A stretch of DNA of 64,000 nt from JABRWC01 sp039961675 (GCA_039961675.1 JABRWC010000007.1:31257-95256); one strand, 5' to 3'; counted from the stretch's first letter, positions 50,579 through 60,626 are shown. Numbers and translations are program-made. The notes: generated by a model from the letters alone, not told the origin.

Positions 50579-52291
50579 ATGCGCGACGGACGCTACTTTC
50601 TTGAGACGTTTGGCTGCCAGATGAACATCCTGGACAGCCAGCTCGTCGAGGGGCAGCTTCGCGCGCGCGGACTGGCGCCCACGGACGACTACAGCAGCGC
50701 CGACCTGATTCTGTTCAACACGTGCAGCGTCCGCCAGCACGCCGAGGACAAGGTGCTCAGCCGACTGGGGCAGCTCAAGGGACTGAAGCGCCGCCGGCCG
50801 GAGACGATCGTAGGCGTGATCGGCTGCATGGCGGAGCGCGAGAAGGAGGGGCTGTTCGTCAAGGCGCCGCACGTCGACCTGCTGTGCGGTCCCGGAGAGC
50901 TGAACAAGCTGAGCGCGCTGATCGACGAGGTCCGCGAGCGCCACGAGCGCGTGGCGCTCCTGGCCGGCAGTCTGTCGCGCCGCACGGAAGTGCTTCAGCG
51001 GGCGCTGGAATACGACAGCCTCGAAGCGCTGGACCTTTCCCGCGCGCCGGAGCTGGAAGCCGGCGTGCTGCAAAGCTACATCCGCGTGCAGCGCGGCTGC
51101 GACCAGTTCTGCACGTTCTGCGTCGTGCCGTTCACGCGCGGGCCCGAGCGGAGCCGCCCGCCCCAGCACATCGTTGAGGAGGCCCGCAAGCTCGCCGAAC
51201 GCGGCTGCCGCGAGGTCACGCTGCTGGGACAGACCGTCAACAGCTACGTGCACCAGGAGAACGGCGCCCCGGTTCGCTTCGCGCAACTGCTCGAGCGCGT
51301 CCACGCGGTCGAAAGTCTCGACCGCATCCGCTTCGTCACCAGCTTCCCGGCCGACTGGGACGAAGACATCTTCCGCGTGATGCGCGACTGCCCGCGGATC
51401 ATGCCGTACCTGCATATCCCGGCCCAGTCGGGCAGCGACCGCGTGCTCGCGGCGATGAAGCGCGGCTACACCGTCGCCGAGTATCGCCGCATCATCGACC
51501 GCGCGCGGGAGCTCGTCCCGCGCATCGCGATCGCCGGCGACATGATCGTCGGCTTTTGCGGAGAGACCGAAGGCGATTTCCGCCAGTCGGTGCGGCTGGT
51601 GCGCGAAATCGAATATGCAGGCCTGTACGTGTTCAAATACTCGCCGCGCCCCGGGACGAAGGCCGACCGCAACCTCGCCGACGACGTTCCGGACGAGGTG
51701 AAGGCCGCGCGCTGCAACGAGCTGCTGGCGGTGCAGGCCGAGATCGGCGCGCGGCAGAAGCGTGCGCTCGTCGGAAGCGTGGCCGATGTGCTCGTCGAGG
51801 GCTACAGCAGGTTCTCTCGCAAGGCGCTACTCGGCGAGGGCGACGCGCAGCTCCGTACCCGCGGCAAGGCCAGCGCCGCGATGGCCGCCGGCGCGGCGGC
51901 GCGGCGGCGAGCGACGGCGCGGCCGGACGGCGGCGGCATCGACAACGCGTTACACGCGCTCCATCCCGCACCAGTCCAGGAATCGGAACAGGATCGCGGC
52001 AGCGAGGTTCTGCGAAGCCTTGCCGGCGCGCGAACCGGCGAATCGACAGCACAACTTGTCGGGCGGACGCCGCAGGACACGATCGTCGTCTTCGACGGCA
52101 CCGCGAAGCACATCGGCGCGATCGCACGAATCGAAATCCAGCGCGCGTCGGCGAACACGCTTTTCGGGGAGATCGTGGAGATCGTCTCGCCGCGGCGCTC
52201 GGCGGCCGAGAAAACAGCCGCGCAGGCCGCGAATCCGTCGAACGGATTCGTCAGCCTGCGCGTTGTCGGACCGTCGATGGTCAGCGGCTGA
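50579..52291 (+). CDS. miaB: tRNA-2-methylthio-N6-dimethylallyladenosine synthase MiaB
   Basis: 570-aa radical SAM methylthiotransferase modifying A37 of tRNA. The N-terminal domain has ETFGCQMNILDS (C13), FNTCSVR (C49) and GCMAER (C83). The radical SAM cluster is C174, C178, C181 in RGCDQFCTFC. YLHIPAQSGSDRVL and GDMIVGFCGETE follow. The TRAM domain is split: VADVLVEGYSRFSR at 401-414 and LVGRTPQDTIVVFDG from 493 are separated by about 78 Ala/Arg/Gly-rich residues, so the protein is 100 aa longer than usual. ATG 50579 follows AGAGGG. The 3' end overlaps the convergent PEP-CTERM gene by 11 nt. Confidence 0.93.
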   Translation: MRDGRYFLETFGCQMNILDSQLVEGQLRARGLAPTDDYSSADLILFNTCSVRQHAEDKVLSRLGQLKGLKRRRPETIVGVIGCMAEREKEGLFVKAPHVDLLCGPGELNKLSALIDEVRERHERVALLAGSLSRRTEVLQRALEYDSLEALDLSRAPELEAGVLQSYIRVQRGCDQFCTFCVVPFTRGPERSRPPQHIVEEARKLAERGCREVTLLGQTVNSYVHQENGAPVRFAQLLERVHAVESLDRIRFVTSFPADWDEDIFRVMRDCPRIMPYLHIPAQSGSDRVLAAMKRGYTVAEYRRIIDRARELVPRIAIAGDMIVGFCGETEGDFRQSVRLVREIEYAGLYVFKYSPRPGTKADRNLADDVPDEVKAARCNELLAVQAEIGARQKRALVGSVADVLVEGYSRFSRKALLGEGDAQLRTRGKASAAMAAGAAARRRATARPDGGGIDNALHALHPAPVQESEQDRGSEVLRSLAGARTGESTAQLVGRTPQDTIVVFDGTAKHIGAIARIEIQRASANTLFGEIVEIVSPRRSAAEKTAAQAANPSNGFVSLRVVGPSMVSG

Positions 52292-52994
52292 CGCGACGGC
52301 GCCGCAGCGCCAGCGCGCCAGCGCCCAGCAGCACGATCGTCGTCGGCTCAGGCGTTTCGAGGAACGCGGCGTCGGAGCCGAATTCCACGCGCACGAAGTG
52401 ATCATACAGGAATTGGAGATCCGACAGCGGCTCGCTGATGGTCAGCGTCGCGATGACCTCGTCCTGGATCGCTCCCAATCCGCCCAGCCCGACCACCTCG
52501 GGGCTTGCGACCAGTCCCGCCTGCGGCCCGTCGATGCTCGCCGGACCGTCGAGGTTCGGACCGCCGAACGCCGTCACCTGGGCCGTGTTGCCCGAGATCA
52601 TGTTCGGCAGGCCGCCGGAGCCGTCCATGTTGCCGTAGCCCCATTCGCCGCCGACGTTGGTTCCGGGGCCATACGCGCCGGTGTCAAAGTTGAGCGACGA
52701 ACTCGTCGGGCCGATCACGATCGACCCGCCCACAATTTCCGGGTCCCCCAGGTTGATCCCGAGGTCGCCGGTGTCCCAGGACACGCCGGTCAGAAGCTGG
52801 TCGGCACTGTCGAAGCCCATCGGCGCGCCGGTCGAGGTGTTCTGGACGCGCACCTCGAGCGTCGTAGGGTTCAAGAGCGTGAACTCGACTTCAGCAGAGA
52901 GCCCCGACGGGTCGCTCAGGATGAACAGATCGCCGGCGAAAGCGACCGGCGTCGCGAGCGCAGCGACGCCCAGGAATGCACGCGGTTTCCACAT
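52281..52994 (-). CDS. PEP-CTERM sorting-signal protein
   Basis: 237-aa exported protein. A signal peptide (AALATPVAFA) is followed by a beta-rich domain (EVEFTLLNPTTLEVRVQNTSTGAP) and a PEP-CTERM tail: TPEPTTIVLLGAGALALRRRR. That tail directs processing by exosortase and surface attachment. ATG 52994 has GGAGGAGG upstream. No exosortase gene is in the window. Role unknown; such proteins are often surface or biofilm components. Confidence 0.85.
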   Translation of the reverse strand: MWKPRAFLGVAALATPVAFAGDLFILSDPSGLSAEVEFTLLNPTTLEVRVQNTSTGAPMGFDSADQLLTGVSWDTGDLGINLGDPEIVGGSIVIGPTSSSLNFDTGAYGPGTNVGGEWGYGNMDGSGGLPNMISGNTAQVTAFGGPNLDGPASIDGPQAGLVASPEVVGLGGLGAIQDEVIATLTISEPLSDLQFLYDHFVRVEFGSDAAFLETPEPTTIVLLGAGALALRRRRVSR

Positions 52995-53210
52995 GTCGAT
53001 CCTCCTCCATAGATCGAGCGCCGCAATTCGGCACGTTCCGGTACTATATACACTCCCGGCGCACAATACAGCGCCAACTAGGCGGATTTGTGACAGTTCG
53101 GGTTATGGGACATTCGTGCCGCAGGAGGCCGTGAATCCGGGTATCGGGCGGGGTGCTATTATCAGGCCTTGTCGTGGCACGTGGAGCGACTCGGGCTGAG
53201 TCGGCGCGCG

Positions 53211-54437
53211 TCAGACGATGTTGCGCGATCGGCGTGCGAGCGCCGCGCCCCCGACGCCCGCCAGCAATCCGGCCGCAGTGCCGAGCAACACGGCGCCGGA
53301 GCCGCCGGCGGAGACGAACGGCAGCGAGATGCCCTTGGTGGGGATGCAGTTGGTGACGACGGCGATGTTGAACGCGGCTTGCAGGCAGATGGTCAGTGTA
53401 ATGCCGATCGCCAGCAGCCGGCCGAAGGCGTCCGGCGCGTTGCGCGCCACGGCCGCCCCGCGCGCCAGCAGCAGCAGAAACACGAGCACCACGGCGATTC
53501 CGCCGGCGACGCCTAACTCCTCGCACACGATGGCGAAAATGAAGTCGTTGTTGTCCTGCGGCAGGTAGCCGAACTTCTGCACGCCGCCGCCCAGCCCGCG
53601 CCCGAACCACCCTCCGGAGCCGATCGCGATCAGTGATTGGGTGACCTGGTACCCCTCGGCCGACGGGTCCGGCGCCTCGGAGAAGAAGGTCAGCAGCCGC
53701 TGCACGCGGTACTCCTTCAGCAGCAGGAAGCCGACGCCGCCCGCCGCGCCCAGCAAGCCGGCGCCGAGCAGGTGCGACAGCCGCGCTCCGGCGACGGAGA
53801 GCATGACCATCAGCACCACGCCCATCAGCGCCGCGGTGCCGTAGTCTTCCACGGCGGTCAGCCCGATGAGCGCGCCGCCGCTGGCCATCGCCGGCAGGAA
53901 GCCGCGCTTGAAGCTGCGCATGTCGACGCCGGGCCGCGTCAGCAGCGCCGCCAACCAGATGGGCAACACGACCTTGGCGACCTCGGTCGGCTGAAAGCTC
54001 AGCGTGAACGGGCTGCGCAGAAGCACGATCGATCGCTGCGCGCCAAGCGCCGTGACGCCGACGCCCGGCGTCAGCATTGCCAGCAGCAGCAGGCAGGAGA
54101 TCAGCAGCAGCGCGCCGGACCACCAGCCGTCGCCGGGCTGTTCCCACTTCAGCAGCCGGTATGGCAGGTGCGCAGCGAAGAGCATCGCGGCGAAGCCCGC
54201 CAGGGCGAAGACCATCTGGCGCAGCGGGCCGGCCCACCAACGCTCCAGGTCGAGCGTCCCGCCCTGCACGGTCGTGGACGCCGAGTAAACCATCACGGCG
54301 CCGAGCGTCATCAGGATTCCGACCAGAAGAATGACGACCGAATCGCACGCGGGCGATTCCGCGGCCGCAGCGGGCATCGCGGCGCGCTCGGCGTGCGGCG
54401 GGGCGTGGCCGGTTCGCAAGCTGCTCATGGTGGTCAT
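53211..54437 (-). CDS. ftsW: Peptidoglycan polymerase FtsW (SEDS family)
   Basis: 408-aa membrane protein with about ten helices that polymerises lipid II at the division site with its partner PBP (FtsI). SEDS signatures: LTLSFQPTEVAKVVLPIWLA, VEDYGTAALMG (the catalytic Asp region, DYGTA), GYQVTQSLIAIGSGGWFGRG, LPQDNNDFIFAIVCEELG and CIPTKGISLPFVSAGGS. The ATG at 54437 follows GAGGTG. Last gene of the dcw cluster in this window. Confidence 0.93.
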   Translation of the reverse strand: MTTMSSLRTGHAPPHAERAAMPAAAAESPACDSVVILLVGILMTLGAVMVYSASTTVQGGTLDLERWWAGPLRQMVFALAGFAAMLFAAHLPYRLLKWEQPGDGWWSGALLLISCLLLLAMLTPGVGVTALGAQRSIVLLRSPFTLSFQPTEVAKVVLPIWLAALLTRPGVDMRSFKRGFLPAMASGGALIGLTAVEDYGTAALMGVVLMVMLSVAGARLSHLLGAGLLGAAGGVGFLLLKEYRVQRLLTFFSEAPDPSAEGYQVTQSLIAIGSGGWFGRGLGGGVQKFGYLPQDNNDFIFAIVCEELGVAGGIAVVLVFLLLLARGAAVARNAPDAFGRLLAIGITLTICLQAAFNIAVVTNCIPTKGISLPFVSAGGSGAVLLGTAAGLLAGVGGAALARRSRNIV

Positions 54438-54441
54438 TGCA

Positions 54442-55587
54442 TCACCTCAGCTTCATCGTTGCCAGCGCGAAGGCCGCAAACAGCGCCGCGAGCAGCCAGA
54501 AGCGGACGACGGTCTGCGTCTCCGTCCAGCCGGCCAGCCGGAAGTGGTGGTGGATCGGCGCGCAACGGAAGAGCCGCTTCCCGCCGCTCCATTTGAAATA
54601 CGAAATCTGCGCGAGGACCGAGAGCGCCTCGATGACGAATACGCCGCCGACGATGAACAGCATCAACTCGAGCCGCGTGACCACGGCGACGTATCCCATC
54701 AGGCCGCCCAGCGGCAGCGCGCCGGTGTCGCCCATGAAGACCTGCGCCGGATAGGCGTTGTACCACAGGAAGCCCAGGCACGCCCCGACCGTGGCGCCGC
54801 ACAGGACCGCCAGCTCTGCGGCGCCCAGAATGTGTGCAAAGAGCAGGTAGCGCGCCAGGTCGGGCGTGCCGACCACGTACGCCAGCACCATGAACGCGAA
54901 CGCCGTCAACACCATGCAGCCGCTGGCCAGGCCGTCCATGCCGTCGGTGAGGTTGACGGCGTTGGAGGTCCCGGCCATGACGATGACGGCGATGAGCACG
55001 AAGACGGGTGTCGAGAGCGCGATGCCCGGCTTGTAGAAGGGGATGCTCAGCACGTTGTGGGCCGGGCTGTAAGACGCTTCAAGCTCGCGGAAACGCAGCT
55101 CCACCAGCGTCGACTCGCCCGTCCGCAGGATGAAAATCGCCAGCAGCGCCCCGAGCGCCACCTGGAAGACCAGCTTCTCCCACATGCGCAGGCCGTCGCG
55201 CGTGCCGGCGCGGCGGCTGGCGGTGAGCTTGAGCCAGTCATCCACGGCGCCGACGACCGCCAGCCAGACCACGCAGAACAGCCCCATGCGGACGTAGAAG
55301 TTTTCCAGGTCGGCCCAGAGCAAGGTGCTTACGACGATCGCCAGGACGATCAGCACGCCCCCCATCGTAGGGGTGTTCTTCTTGTCCGCGGCCAGGGCGT
55401 TGAGCTGCGCGTGGTCGAACTCGGCCAGGTCGCCAAGTTTGAGGCGTACGAGCTGGCGGATGACCAGCGGACCGAGCAGGTAGACCACCAGGAAGCCGAA
55501 CAGCAGCGCCATGGTCCCGCGGAAGAGCGGGCTGGCGTATGCGTACTTTGCGCCCCCCGTCAGCCAGTAGAACAGGTGGTAGATCAT
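54442..55587 (-). CDS. mraY: Phospho-MurNAc-pentapeptide transferase MraY
   Basis: 381-aa membrane enzyme with ten helices making lipid I from UDP-MurNAc-pentapeptide. Conserved: KKNTPTMGG (69-77), the DD pair (116-117), NLTDGMDGLA (212-221), GDTGALPLGG (286-295) and the cytosolic APIHHHFR (343-350). It lies between murF and ftsW with short gaps (3 and 4 nt). Confidence 0.95.
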   Translation of the reverse strand: MIYHLFYWLTGGAKYAYASPLFRGTMALLFGFLVVYLLGPLVIRQLVRLKLGDLAEFDHAQLNALAADKKNTPTMGGVLIVLAIVVSTLLWADLENFYVRMGLFCVVWLAVVGAVDDWLKLTASRRAGTRDGLRMWEKLVFQVALGALLAIFILRTGESTLVELRFRELEASYSPAHNVLSIPFYKPGIALSTPVFVLIAVIVMAGTSNAVNLTDGMDGLASGCMVLTAFAFMVLAYVVGTPDLARYLLFAHILGAAELAVLCGATVGACLGFLWYNAYPAQVFMGDTGALPLGGLMGYVAVVTRLELMLFIVGGVFVIEALSVLAQISYFKWSGGKRLFRCAPIHHHFRLAGWTETQTVVRFWLLAALFAAFALATMKLR

Positions 55588-55590
55588 CGC

Positions 55591-56994
55591 TTACGCGACC
55601 GGCGCCGGCGCGAACCGGGTCCGCAGCGCCTCCACCGCGCGGTCCAGCCCCACGGCGCGCGACGCCTTCAGCAGCACCACGTCGCCCTCGCGCACGAACT
55701 CCGCCAGTCGACGACCGGCCGCCGGCACGTCGGCGCAGCGCTCCACGCTCGGGCCGAACAGTCCGTCCTGGTGCAGCACGTCGTACATCACATCCGCGGG
55801 CGGGCCGACGAGCATGATGTGGTCCAGGTGCGCCTCGCGCAGCCGCGACGCCACGCGGCGATGCAGCTCGTCGGAGCGCGGACCCAGCTCGCACATCTGC
55901 CCGAACACGAAGATCCGCCGCGCCCGGGCGGGCATGGATTCCAGCAGCTCGATCGCCGCCAGGGCACTGTGCGGGTTGGCGTTGTAGGCGTCGTTGACCA
56001 GCGTGAGCTCGCCCAGCTCCAGCAGTTCGCCGCGCATCGGCGGAAGAGCGAACGACTCCAGCCGGGCGATGATGTCCTCGTGACTGACGCCGAGGCGCAG
56101 CGCGATGGCCGCGGCACCGGTGGCATTCAGCGCGTTGTGGTGACCCGGCGCGTGAAGGCGATAGTGAAACCGGCCGTTCATAGTGAAGAACAGCCACGGC
56201 TCGTCATAACGCACGTCGCTGACGCGCAGATCGGCTTCCGCGCGGCGACCGAACGTCACGGTTGTCAGCCCGTCCCGCGCGATGTGCCGGCGGACGTCCG
56301 GCAACTCGATGTTCACCGCCAGGAAGCCGCCCGGCCGAATGAACCGCACCAGCGAGCACTCCTCCGCGAGCACGCCCTCCAGGTCTCCAAGCCCCTCCAG
56401 ATGCTCCTCGCCGATCGCGGTGATCACAGCCAGGTCAGGCTGAACCAGGCCCCCCAGTGCCGCGATTTCGCCCGGGGCGTTCGTGCCGATCTCGACGACC
56501 AGAAACTCGTCGGCCGCTTCCGCCGAAAGCAGCGTCAGCGGCACGCCGATCTGGTTGTTGAAGCTCTTGGGCGAGCTGCGCCCCCGGCGGCTGCCGCGAA
56601 GGATGTGGTCGATCATCGCCTTGGTGGTGGTCTTGCCGTTGCTGCCGACGACCGCCACGACCTCGGCCGCGAGCTGCCGGCGGTGATAGGCCGCCAGGCG
56701 GCCGAGCGCGACGACCACGTCGGTCACGCCGATCAGCGGGGCCGCGTCGCCCAGGGCGCGGCGCAGCGCGGGCAGGCGCTCGGCGCGCACCACGGCGGCG
56801 CACGCGCCGCGGGCCAGCGCGTCGCCGACGAAGTCGTGGCCGTCGAACCGCTCGCCGGCGATGGCGAAAAACAGCTCGCCGGCGCCGACCGTGCGCGAAT
56901 CCGTCGACACGGCGCGCACGCCTCCGGCGGGGGTCACGCCCGTGAGCCGGCCCTCCAGGGCCGCCAATACCTCGTCAAAGCTCAGCTTGATCAC
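55591..56994 (-). CDS. murF: UDP-MurNAc-tripeptide--D-Ala-D-Ala ligase MurF
   Basis: 467-aa Mur ligase adding D-Ala-D-Ala. Features: VSTDSRTVGAGELFFAI (substrate domain), the ATP loop VVGSNGKTTTK (117-125), SFNNQIGVPLTLL, VEIGTNAPGEI, VNDAYNANPHSALAA and VFGQMCELG. The GTG at 56994 overlaps the murE stop (GTGA). Cytosolic. Confidence 0.95.
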   Translation of the reverse strand: MIKLSFDEVLAALEGRLTGVTPAGGVRAVSTDSRTVGAGELFFAIAGERFDGHDFVGDALARGACAAVVRAERLPALRRALGDAAPLIGVTDVVVALGRLAAYHRRQLAAEVVAVVGSNGKTTTKAMIDHILRGSRRGRSSPKSFNNQIGVPLTLLSAEAADEFLVVEIGTNAPGEIAALGGLVQPDLAVITAIGEEHLEGLGDLEGVLAEECSLVRFIRPGGFLAVNIELPDVRRHIARDGLTTVTFGRRAEADLRVSDVRYDEPWLFFTMNGRFHYRLHAPGHHNALNATGAAAIALRLGVSHEDIIARLESFALPPMRGELLELGELTLVNDAYNANPHSALAAIELLESMPARARRIFVFGQMCELGPRSDELHRRVASRLREAHLDHIMLVGPPADVMYDVLHQDGLFGPSVERCADVPAAGRRLAEFVREGDVVLLKASRAVGLDRAVEALRTRFAPAPVA

Positions 56995-58532
56995 CGGTGC
57001 TGCGGCTCCTCGCGTCCGGCCAGCTCGGCCGCGGTCTGGATCGCCACCTCGACGTCGTCGAAGTGGATCTTGTCTTTTCCGATGATCTGGTAGTCCTCGT
57101 GACCCTTGCCGGCGATGAGGACCACGTCGCCCTCGGTCGCGCCGGCCAGGGCCGTGCGGATGGCGCTGCGTCGATCCGGCTCGACGATCACGCGCCGCCG
57201 GGACTCCGCGTCGAACCCGCTCACGATCTGCTCGATGATCGCGTGCGGGTCTTCGGTGCGGGGATTGTCGCTCGTCACCACGATCGCGTGCGCGAACTCC
57301 GCCGCGGCCCTGGCCATCAGCGGCCGCTTGCCGCGGTCGCGGTCGCCGCCGCAGCCGAACACGAGGATCAGCCGCCGCCGCGTCAGTGGGCGCAGCACGG
57401 AGGCGACGTTGCGTATCGCGTCCGGCGTGTGGGCGTAGTCGACGAAGATCTCGACGCCGCCCATTCCGGGGACCCGCTGCAAACGCCCGGGGATGTTGCG
57501 CACGGAGCCAAGACCGCGCTCGATCGCGTCCAGGCCGGCGCCGAAGGCGCGCGCCAGCCCTGCCGCCGCCATGGCGTTGTAGACGTTGTGCCGCCCCACC
57601 AGCGCGTTCTCGAGCACCAGGTCCGCCCGGTCCAGCCGCATGCGATACAGCGTTCCACCGACGTGATCGCGGGTGATCGCAGCCGAGATCTCGGCCGCGG
57701 GATTCATCCCGTACGTGACGATGCGGGCGCGGCAGCCGCGGATCATCCGCTCGTGCCACGGGTCGTCGGCGTTCACGACCGCCGCGCTGCGCTCGTCGAG
57801 CTGTTCGAATAGGCGCGCCTTGGCCTGGGCGTACGCTTCCATCGTCCCGTGATAGTCGAGGTGGTCCTGCGTCAGGTTGGTGAACGCGGCCGCCGCAAAG
57901 CGCAGGCCGTCCGTGCGGCGCTGCTCCAGCGCGTGGCTGGAGACTTCCATGACGGCGGCGTCGGCGCCGCGCTCGCGGCACTCGCGCAGGTAGCCGGCCA
58001 GCTCCAGGGGCCCCGGCGTGGTCATGTTGGCGGTGACGCTGCGACCACACAGATCGTACAGGACGGTCCCGAACAGTCCGCAGCGCTTCGCTGCCGCCCG
58101 CAGGATCGCCGCGGTCATGAAGGCGGTCGTGCTCTTGCCGTTCGTGCCGGTTACGCCGAGGATCGTCAGTCCTTCGCCCGGTCTCTGGTCGAGGCCGTTC
58201 CAGCGCGCCGCAAGCCGCGCGAGGACGGCGCGGGCGTCGGGAACGCTCAGCATCAGCGCGTCGCCCGCGCTCTCCAACTCTTCCCCGATGACCACGTTCG
58301 CGCCGCGCCGCACGGCGTCGGCGATGAAGCGGCGTCCGTCGGCCTGCGCGCCTTGCAACGCGACGAACACGCCGCCCGGGCGAACCTGACGCGAGTCGTC
58401 GAACACGCCGGCAACACAGCGCGTGCGCCAGGGGGCCGGCAGCTCGTCGCCGACGATGCCGCGAAGCAGGGCATCGAGCGTGAGAGTGCGGGTCGTCTCC
58501 GCTCCGCCGAGGTCCATGGTCGCGATCGCCAC
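56991..58532 (-). CDS. murE: UDP-MurNAc-dipeptide--meso-diaminopimelate ligase MurE
   Basis: 513-aa Mur ligase adding the third residue. The ATP loop is GVTGTNGKSTT (126-136). The active-site part has VMEVSSHALEQRR, NLTQDHLDYHG and VDYAHTPDAI. The tripeptide-specificity motif is DNPRTEDP at 422-429. DNPR indicates meso-diaminopimelate, so this organism should have a DAP-type wall. Starts with GTG 58532; ATG 58517 is also possible. Confidence 0.95.
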   Translation of the reverse strand: MAIATMDLGGAETTRTLTLDALLRGIVGDELPAPWRTRCVAGVFDDSRQVRPGGVFVALQGAQADGRRFIADAVRRGANVVIGEELESAGDALMLSVPDARAVLARLAARWNGLDQRPGEGLTILGVTGTNGKSTTAFMTAAILRAAAKRCGLFGTVLYDLCGRSVTANMTTPGPLELAGYLRECRERGADAAVMEVSSHALEQRRTDGLRFAAAAFTNLTQDHLDYHGTMEAYAQAKARLFEQLDERSAAVVNADDPWHERMIRGCRARIVTYGMNPAAEISAAITRDHVGGTLYRMRLDRADLVLENALVGRHNVYNAMAAAGLARAFGAGLDAIERGLGSVRNIPGRLQRVPGMGGVEIFVDYAHTPDAIRNVASVLRPLTRRRLILVFGCGGDRDRGKRPLMARAAAEFAHAIVVTSDNPRTEDPHAIIEQIVSGFDAESRRRVIVEPDRRSAIRTALAGATEGDVVLIAGKGHEDYQIIGKDKIHFDDVEVAIQTAAELAGREEPQHR

Positions 58533-58580
58533 TCTCCGACACTCCTTGTCGACCGGTCCGCGCGATCCGGGCGCGGCCTC

Positions 58581-60326
58581 CTACCCGTTCTCCGGCCCGG
58601 GCACGTGCGGATCGGGCGGGACGCGCATGTACGTCAGCGTGTCCGCGAGGATCGCGCCCGCGGCCGGCGCGGCGACAGTGCCACCGTAGTACTTGCCGCC
58701 GGATGGTCGGTACAGCGAGACCACCACGACGGCGCGCGGGTTGTCCGCCGGCGCGCCCCCGACGAAGGACCCGACGTACGCACCGGGAATGTAGCCGCGC
58801 CCGTCGCGCCGCGCCACTTGCGCGGTGCCGGTCTTGCCGAAAACCTGGTAATCGGGAATCGCCGCCTGCTTGCCGGTCCCGGAAAGTACAGTTTCGACCA
58901 GCGCCTCCATACGGAACCGCCGCGTGGTCTCCTCCGACAGCACCCGCCGCAACGGGATCGGGCGGCTCTCGTCGCGGATCGCGCGCCCATCCGCGCCGAT
59001 CACGCCGCGGACCAGGCGCGGCCGGTAGAGCACGCCGCCGTTGGCGAAGACGGCGAACCCGGAGACGATCTGGATCGGCGTGAGCGCGATTTCCTGCCCG
59101 ATCGGGATGGATTGCGTGGAGTAGCCCGTCCAGCGCGAGAAGTCCTGCACCAGCCCGGCGTGCTCGCCGGGCAGCTCGATGCCGGTCACGTCGCCGAATC
59201 CAAACAGCCGGACGTAGCGGTGCAGCCGTTCGTTCCCCAGCCGCGCCGCGAGCATCCCCATGCCGATGTTGCTGGACTTGCTGATGACTTCGTGCAGCGC
59301 GAGGACGTCGTACGGGTGCGTGTCGCGGATCGTGCGGCGGCCGAAGTTCCGCGTCGGCCCGGCGATGCGGAAGGTCTCGTCGAGCCGCGTCTGGCCTTCG
59401 TCGAGGGCACAGGAAGCGATGTAGGGCTTGAAGATGCTGCCCGGCTCGACCGAGTCGGCGATGGCGCGGTTCCGCAGGAGTTCTGCCGCGCGCGCCTGCT
59501 CCGCTTCGCTGAGATTGGGAGGGACCGGGTTGGCGGGGTCGAAGTCGGGGAAGGTCGCCATCGCGAGCACCTCCCCGGAATGCGGGTCCATCAGGACGGC
59601 CGCGCCCCATTCGGCCTTGAACTGCTCCACCGCTTCCCGCAGGTGCAGCTCGGTCCGCTGCTGCAAGTACGCGTCAATCGCCAGCACGACCGTGGCGCCG
59701 TCAACCGGTCGCTCGAATTCCGAAACGTGCGTGCGGACGCGACGCCGGCGGGTGTCAACCGTGGAACGGCCGCGTCCGTCCTTGCCGTGCAAAACCGAGT
59801 CGAACGAGAGCTCCACTCCCGCCAGCCCGTGCTGGTCCGAGCCGACGAATCCCAGCACCTGCGCTGCAAGCCGCGCGTACGGGTAGACGCGCTGGGGCTC
59901 GTGCTGCACGCCGAACCCGAGCAGGCCCCGCGCCCGACGGACCTGCTCGAAGGCCTCGAGCTGCTGGTCCTCGATTTCGCGGCACAGCCACATGAACCGC
60001 CGGTCCGGCTCGGCCCGAATCTGCTCCTCGAGCGCCCGCGCGGACATCCCCAACACCGGCGCCACGCTTGCCGCCGCGTAACGCACGTCCTCCACCATCG
60101 CGGGGTCCACGAAGACGGAGGGGCGACGCACGCTGCCGGCCAGCACGCGTCCCTGGCAATCGAGGATTTCGCCGCGCTGCGAGGGGATGGTCCAGCTCGC
60201 GACTTGCTGTCGCTGGGCCTGCGCGCGCAGCGCCGCGCCGTCGCGCAGCTCGAGCTGAGCCAGGCGTGCGGCGCCTGCGGTCAGCAGCAGCGTCACGGCA
60301 ACCGTCAGCGGCCAGAGCGAACGCAT
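58581..60326 (-). CDS. ftsI: Division-type penicillin-binding protein (FtsI/PBP2 class)
   Basis: 581-aa class B PBP with one N-terminal helix, a pedestal domain and a transpeptidase domain. Active-site motifs: S297-I-F-K300 in EPGSIFKP, S-S-N near 351-353 in SKSSNIGM, and KTGTAQ at about 498. It makes septal cross-links with FtsW. I chose ATG 60326; TTG 60335 would add three residues. Starts close behind the ftsL-like gene. Lacks PASTA domains. Confidence 0.93.
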   Translation of the reverse strand: MRSLWPLTVAVTLLLTAGAARLAQLELRDGAALRAQAQRQQVASWTIPSQRGEILDCQGRVLAGSVRRPSVFVDPAMVEDVRYAAASVAPVLGMSARALEEQIRAEPDRRFMWLCREIEDQQLEAFEQVRRARGLLGFGVQHEPQRVYPYARLAAQVLGFVGSDQHGLAGVELSFDSVLHGKDGRGRSTVDTRRRRVRTHVSEFERPVDGATVVLAIDAYLQQRTELHLREAVEQFKAEWGAAVLMDPHSGEVLAMATFPDFDPANPVPPNLSEAEQARAAELLRNRAIADSVEPGSIFKPYIASCALDEGQTRLDETFRIAGPTRNFGRRTIRDTHPYDVLALHEVISKSSNIGMGMLAARLGNERLHRYVRLFGFGDVTGIELPGEHAGLVQDFSRWTGYSTQSIPIGQEIALTPIQIVSGFAVFANGGVLYRPRLVRGVIGADGRAIRDESRPIPLRRVLSEETTRRFRMEALVETVLSGTGKQAAIPDYQVFGKTGTAQVARRDGRGYIPGAYVGSFVGGAPADNPRAVVVVSLYRPSGGKYYGGTVAAPAAGAILADTLTYMRVPPDPHVPGPENG

Positions 60327-60335
60327 CGGCCCCAA

Positions 60336-60626
60336 TCACTCCCCCGAAGTGCGACGCGTGCGAGCCTTCCGCGGAACCGCGGGCGGCTCGGTGGGTGCGG
60401 CATCCGGCACGCGGAGGTCCTTCAGCCTGGCCCGGATGAGCATCGGGTTCCGCAGACGGGCCAGCTCGAGTTCCTTCTCCCAGATTCCCTGCCGCAACGA
60501 CTGCTCACGCGCGTCGAGCTGCGAAAGCCGATAGTGAATCTGCGTGGTCTCCTCGCGGAGCATGACCACGCTCAGCAAGGTGACCAACATGGCGGCCAGC
60601 AGAACGCAGACGCGCGTCACCGACAC
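60336..60626 (-). CDS. FtsL-like cell-division protein
   Basis: 96 aa with one N-terminal TM helix (VCVLLAAMLVTLLSVVML) and a following coiled coil (about 25-62, with YRLSQLDAREQSLRQGIWEKELELARL). The tail is basic and Pro-rich. Size, topology and position immediately before ftsI fit FtsL; its sequence is poorly conserved in general, so the call rests on context. GTG 60626, with GGGGAG about 10 nt upstream. Confidence 0.72.
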   Translation of the reverse strand: MSVTRVCVLLAAMLVTLLSVVMLREETTQIHYRLSQLDAREQSLRQGIWEKELELARLRNPMLIRARLKDLRVPDAAPTEPPAVPRKARTRRTSGE

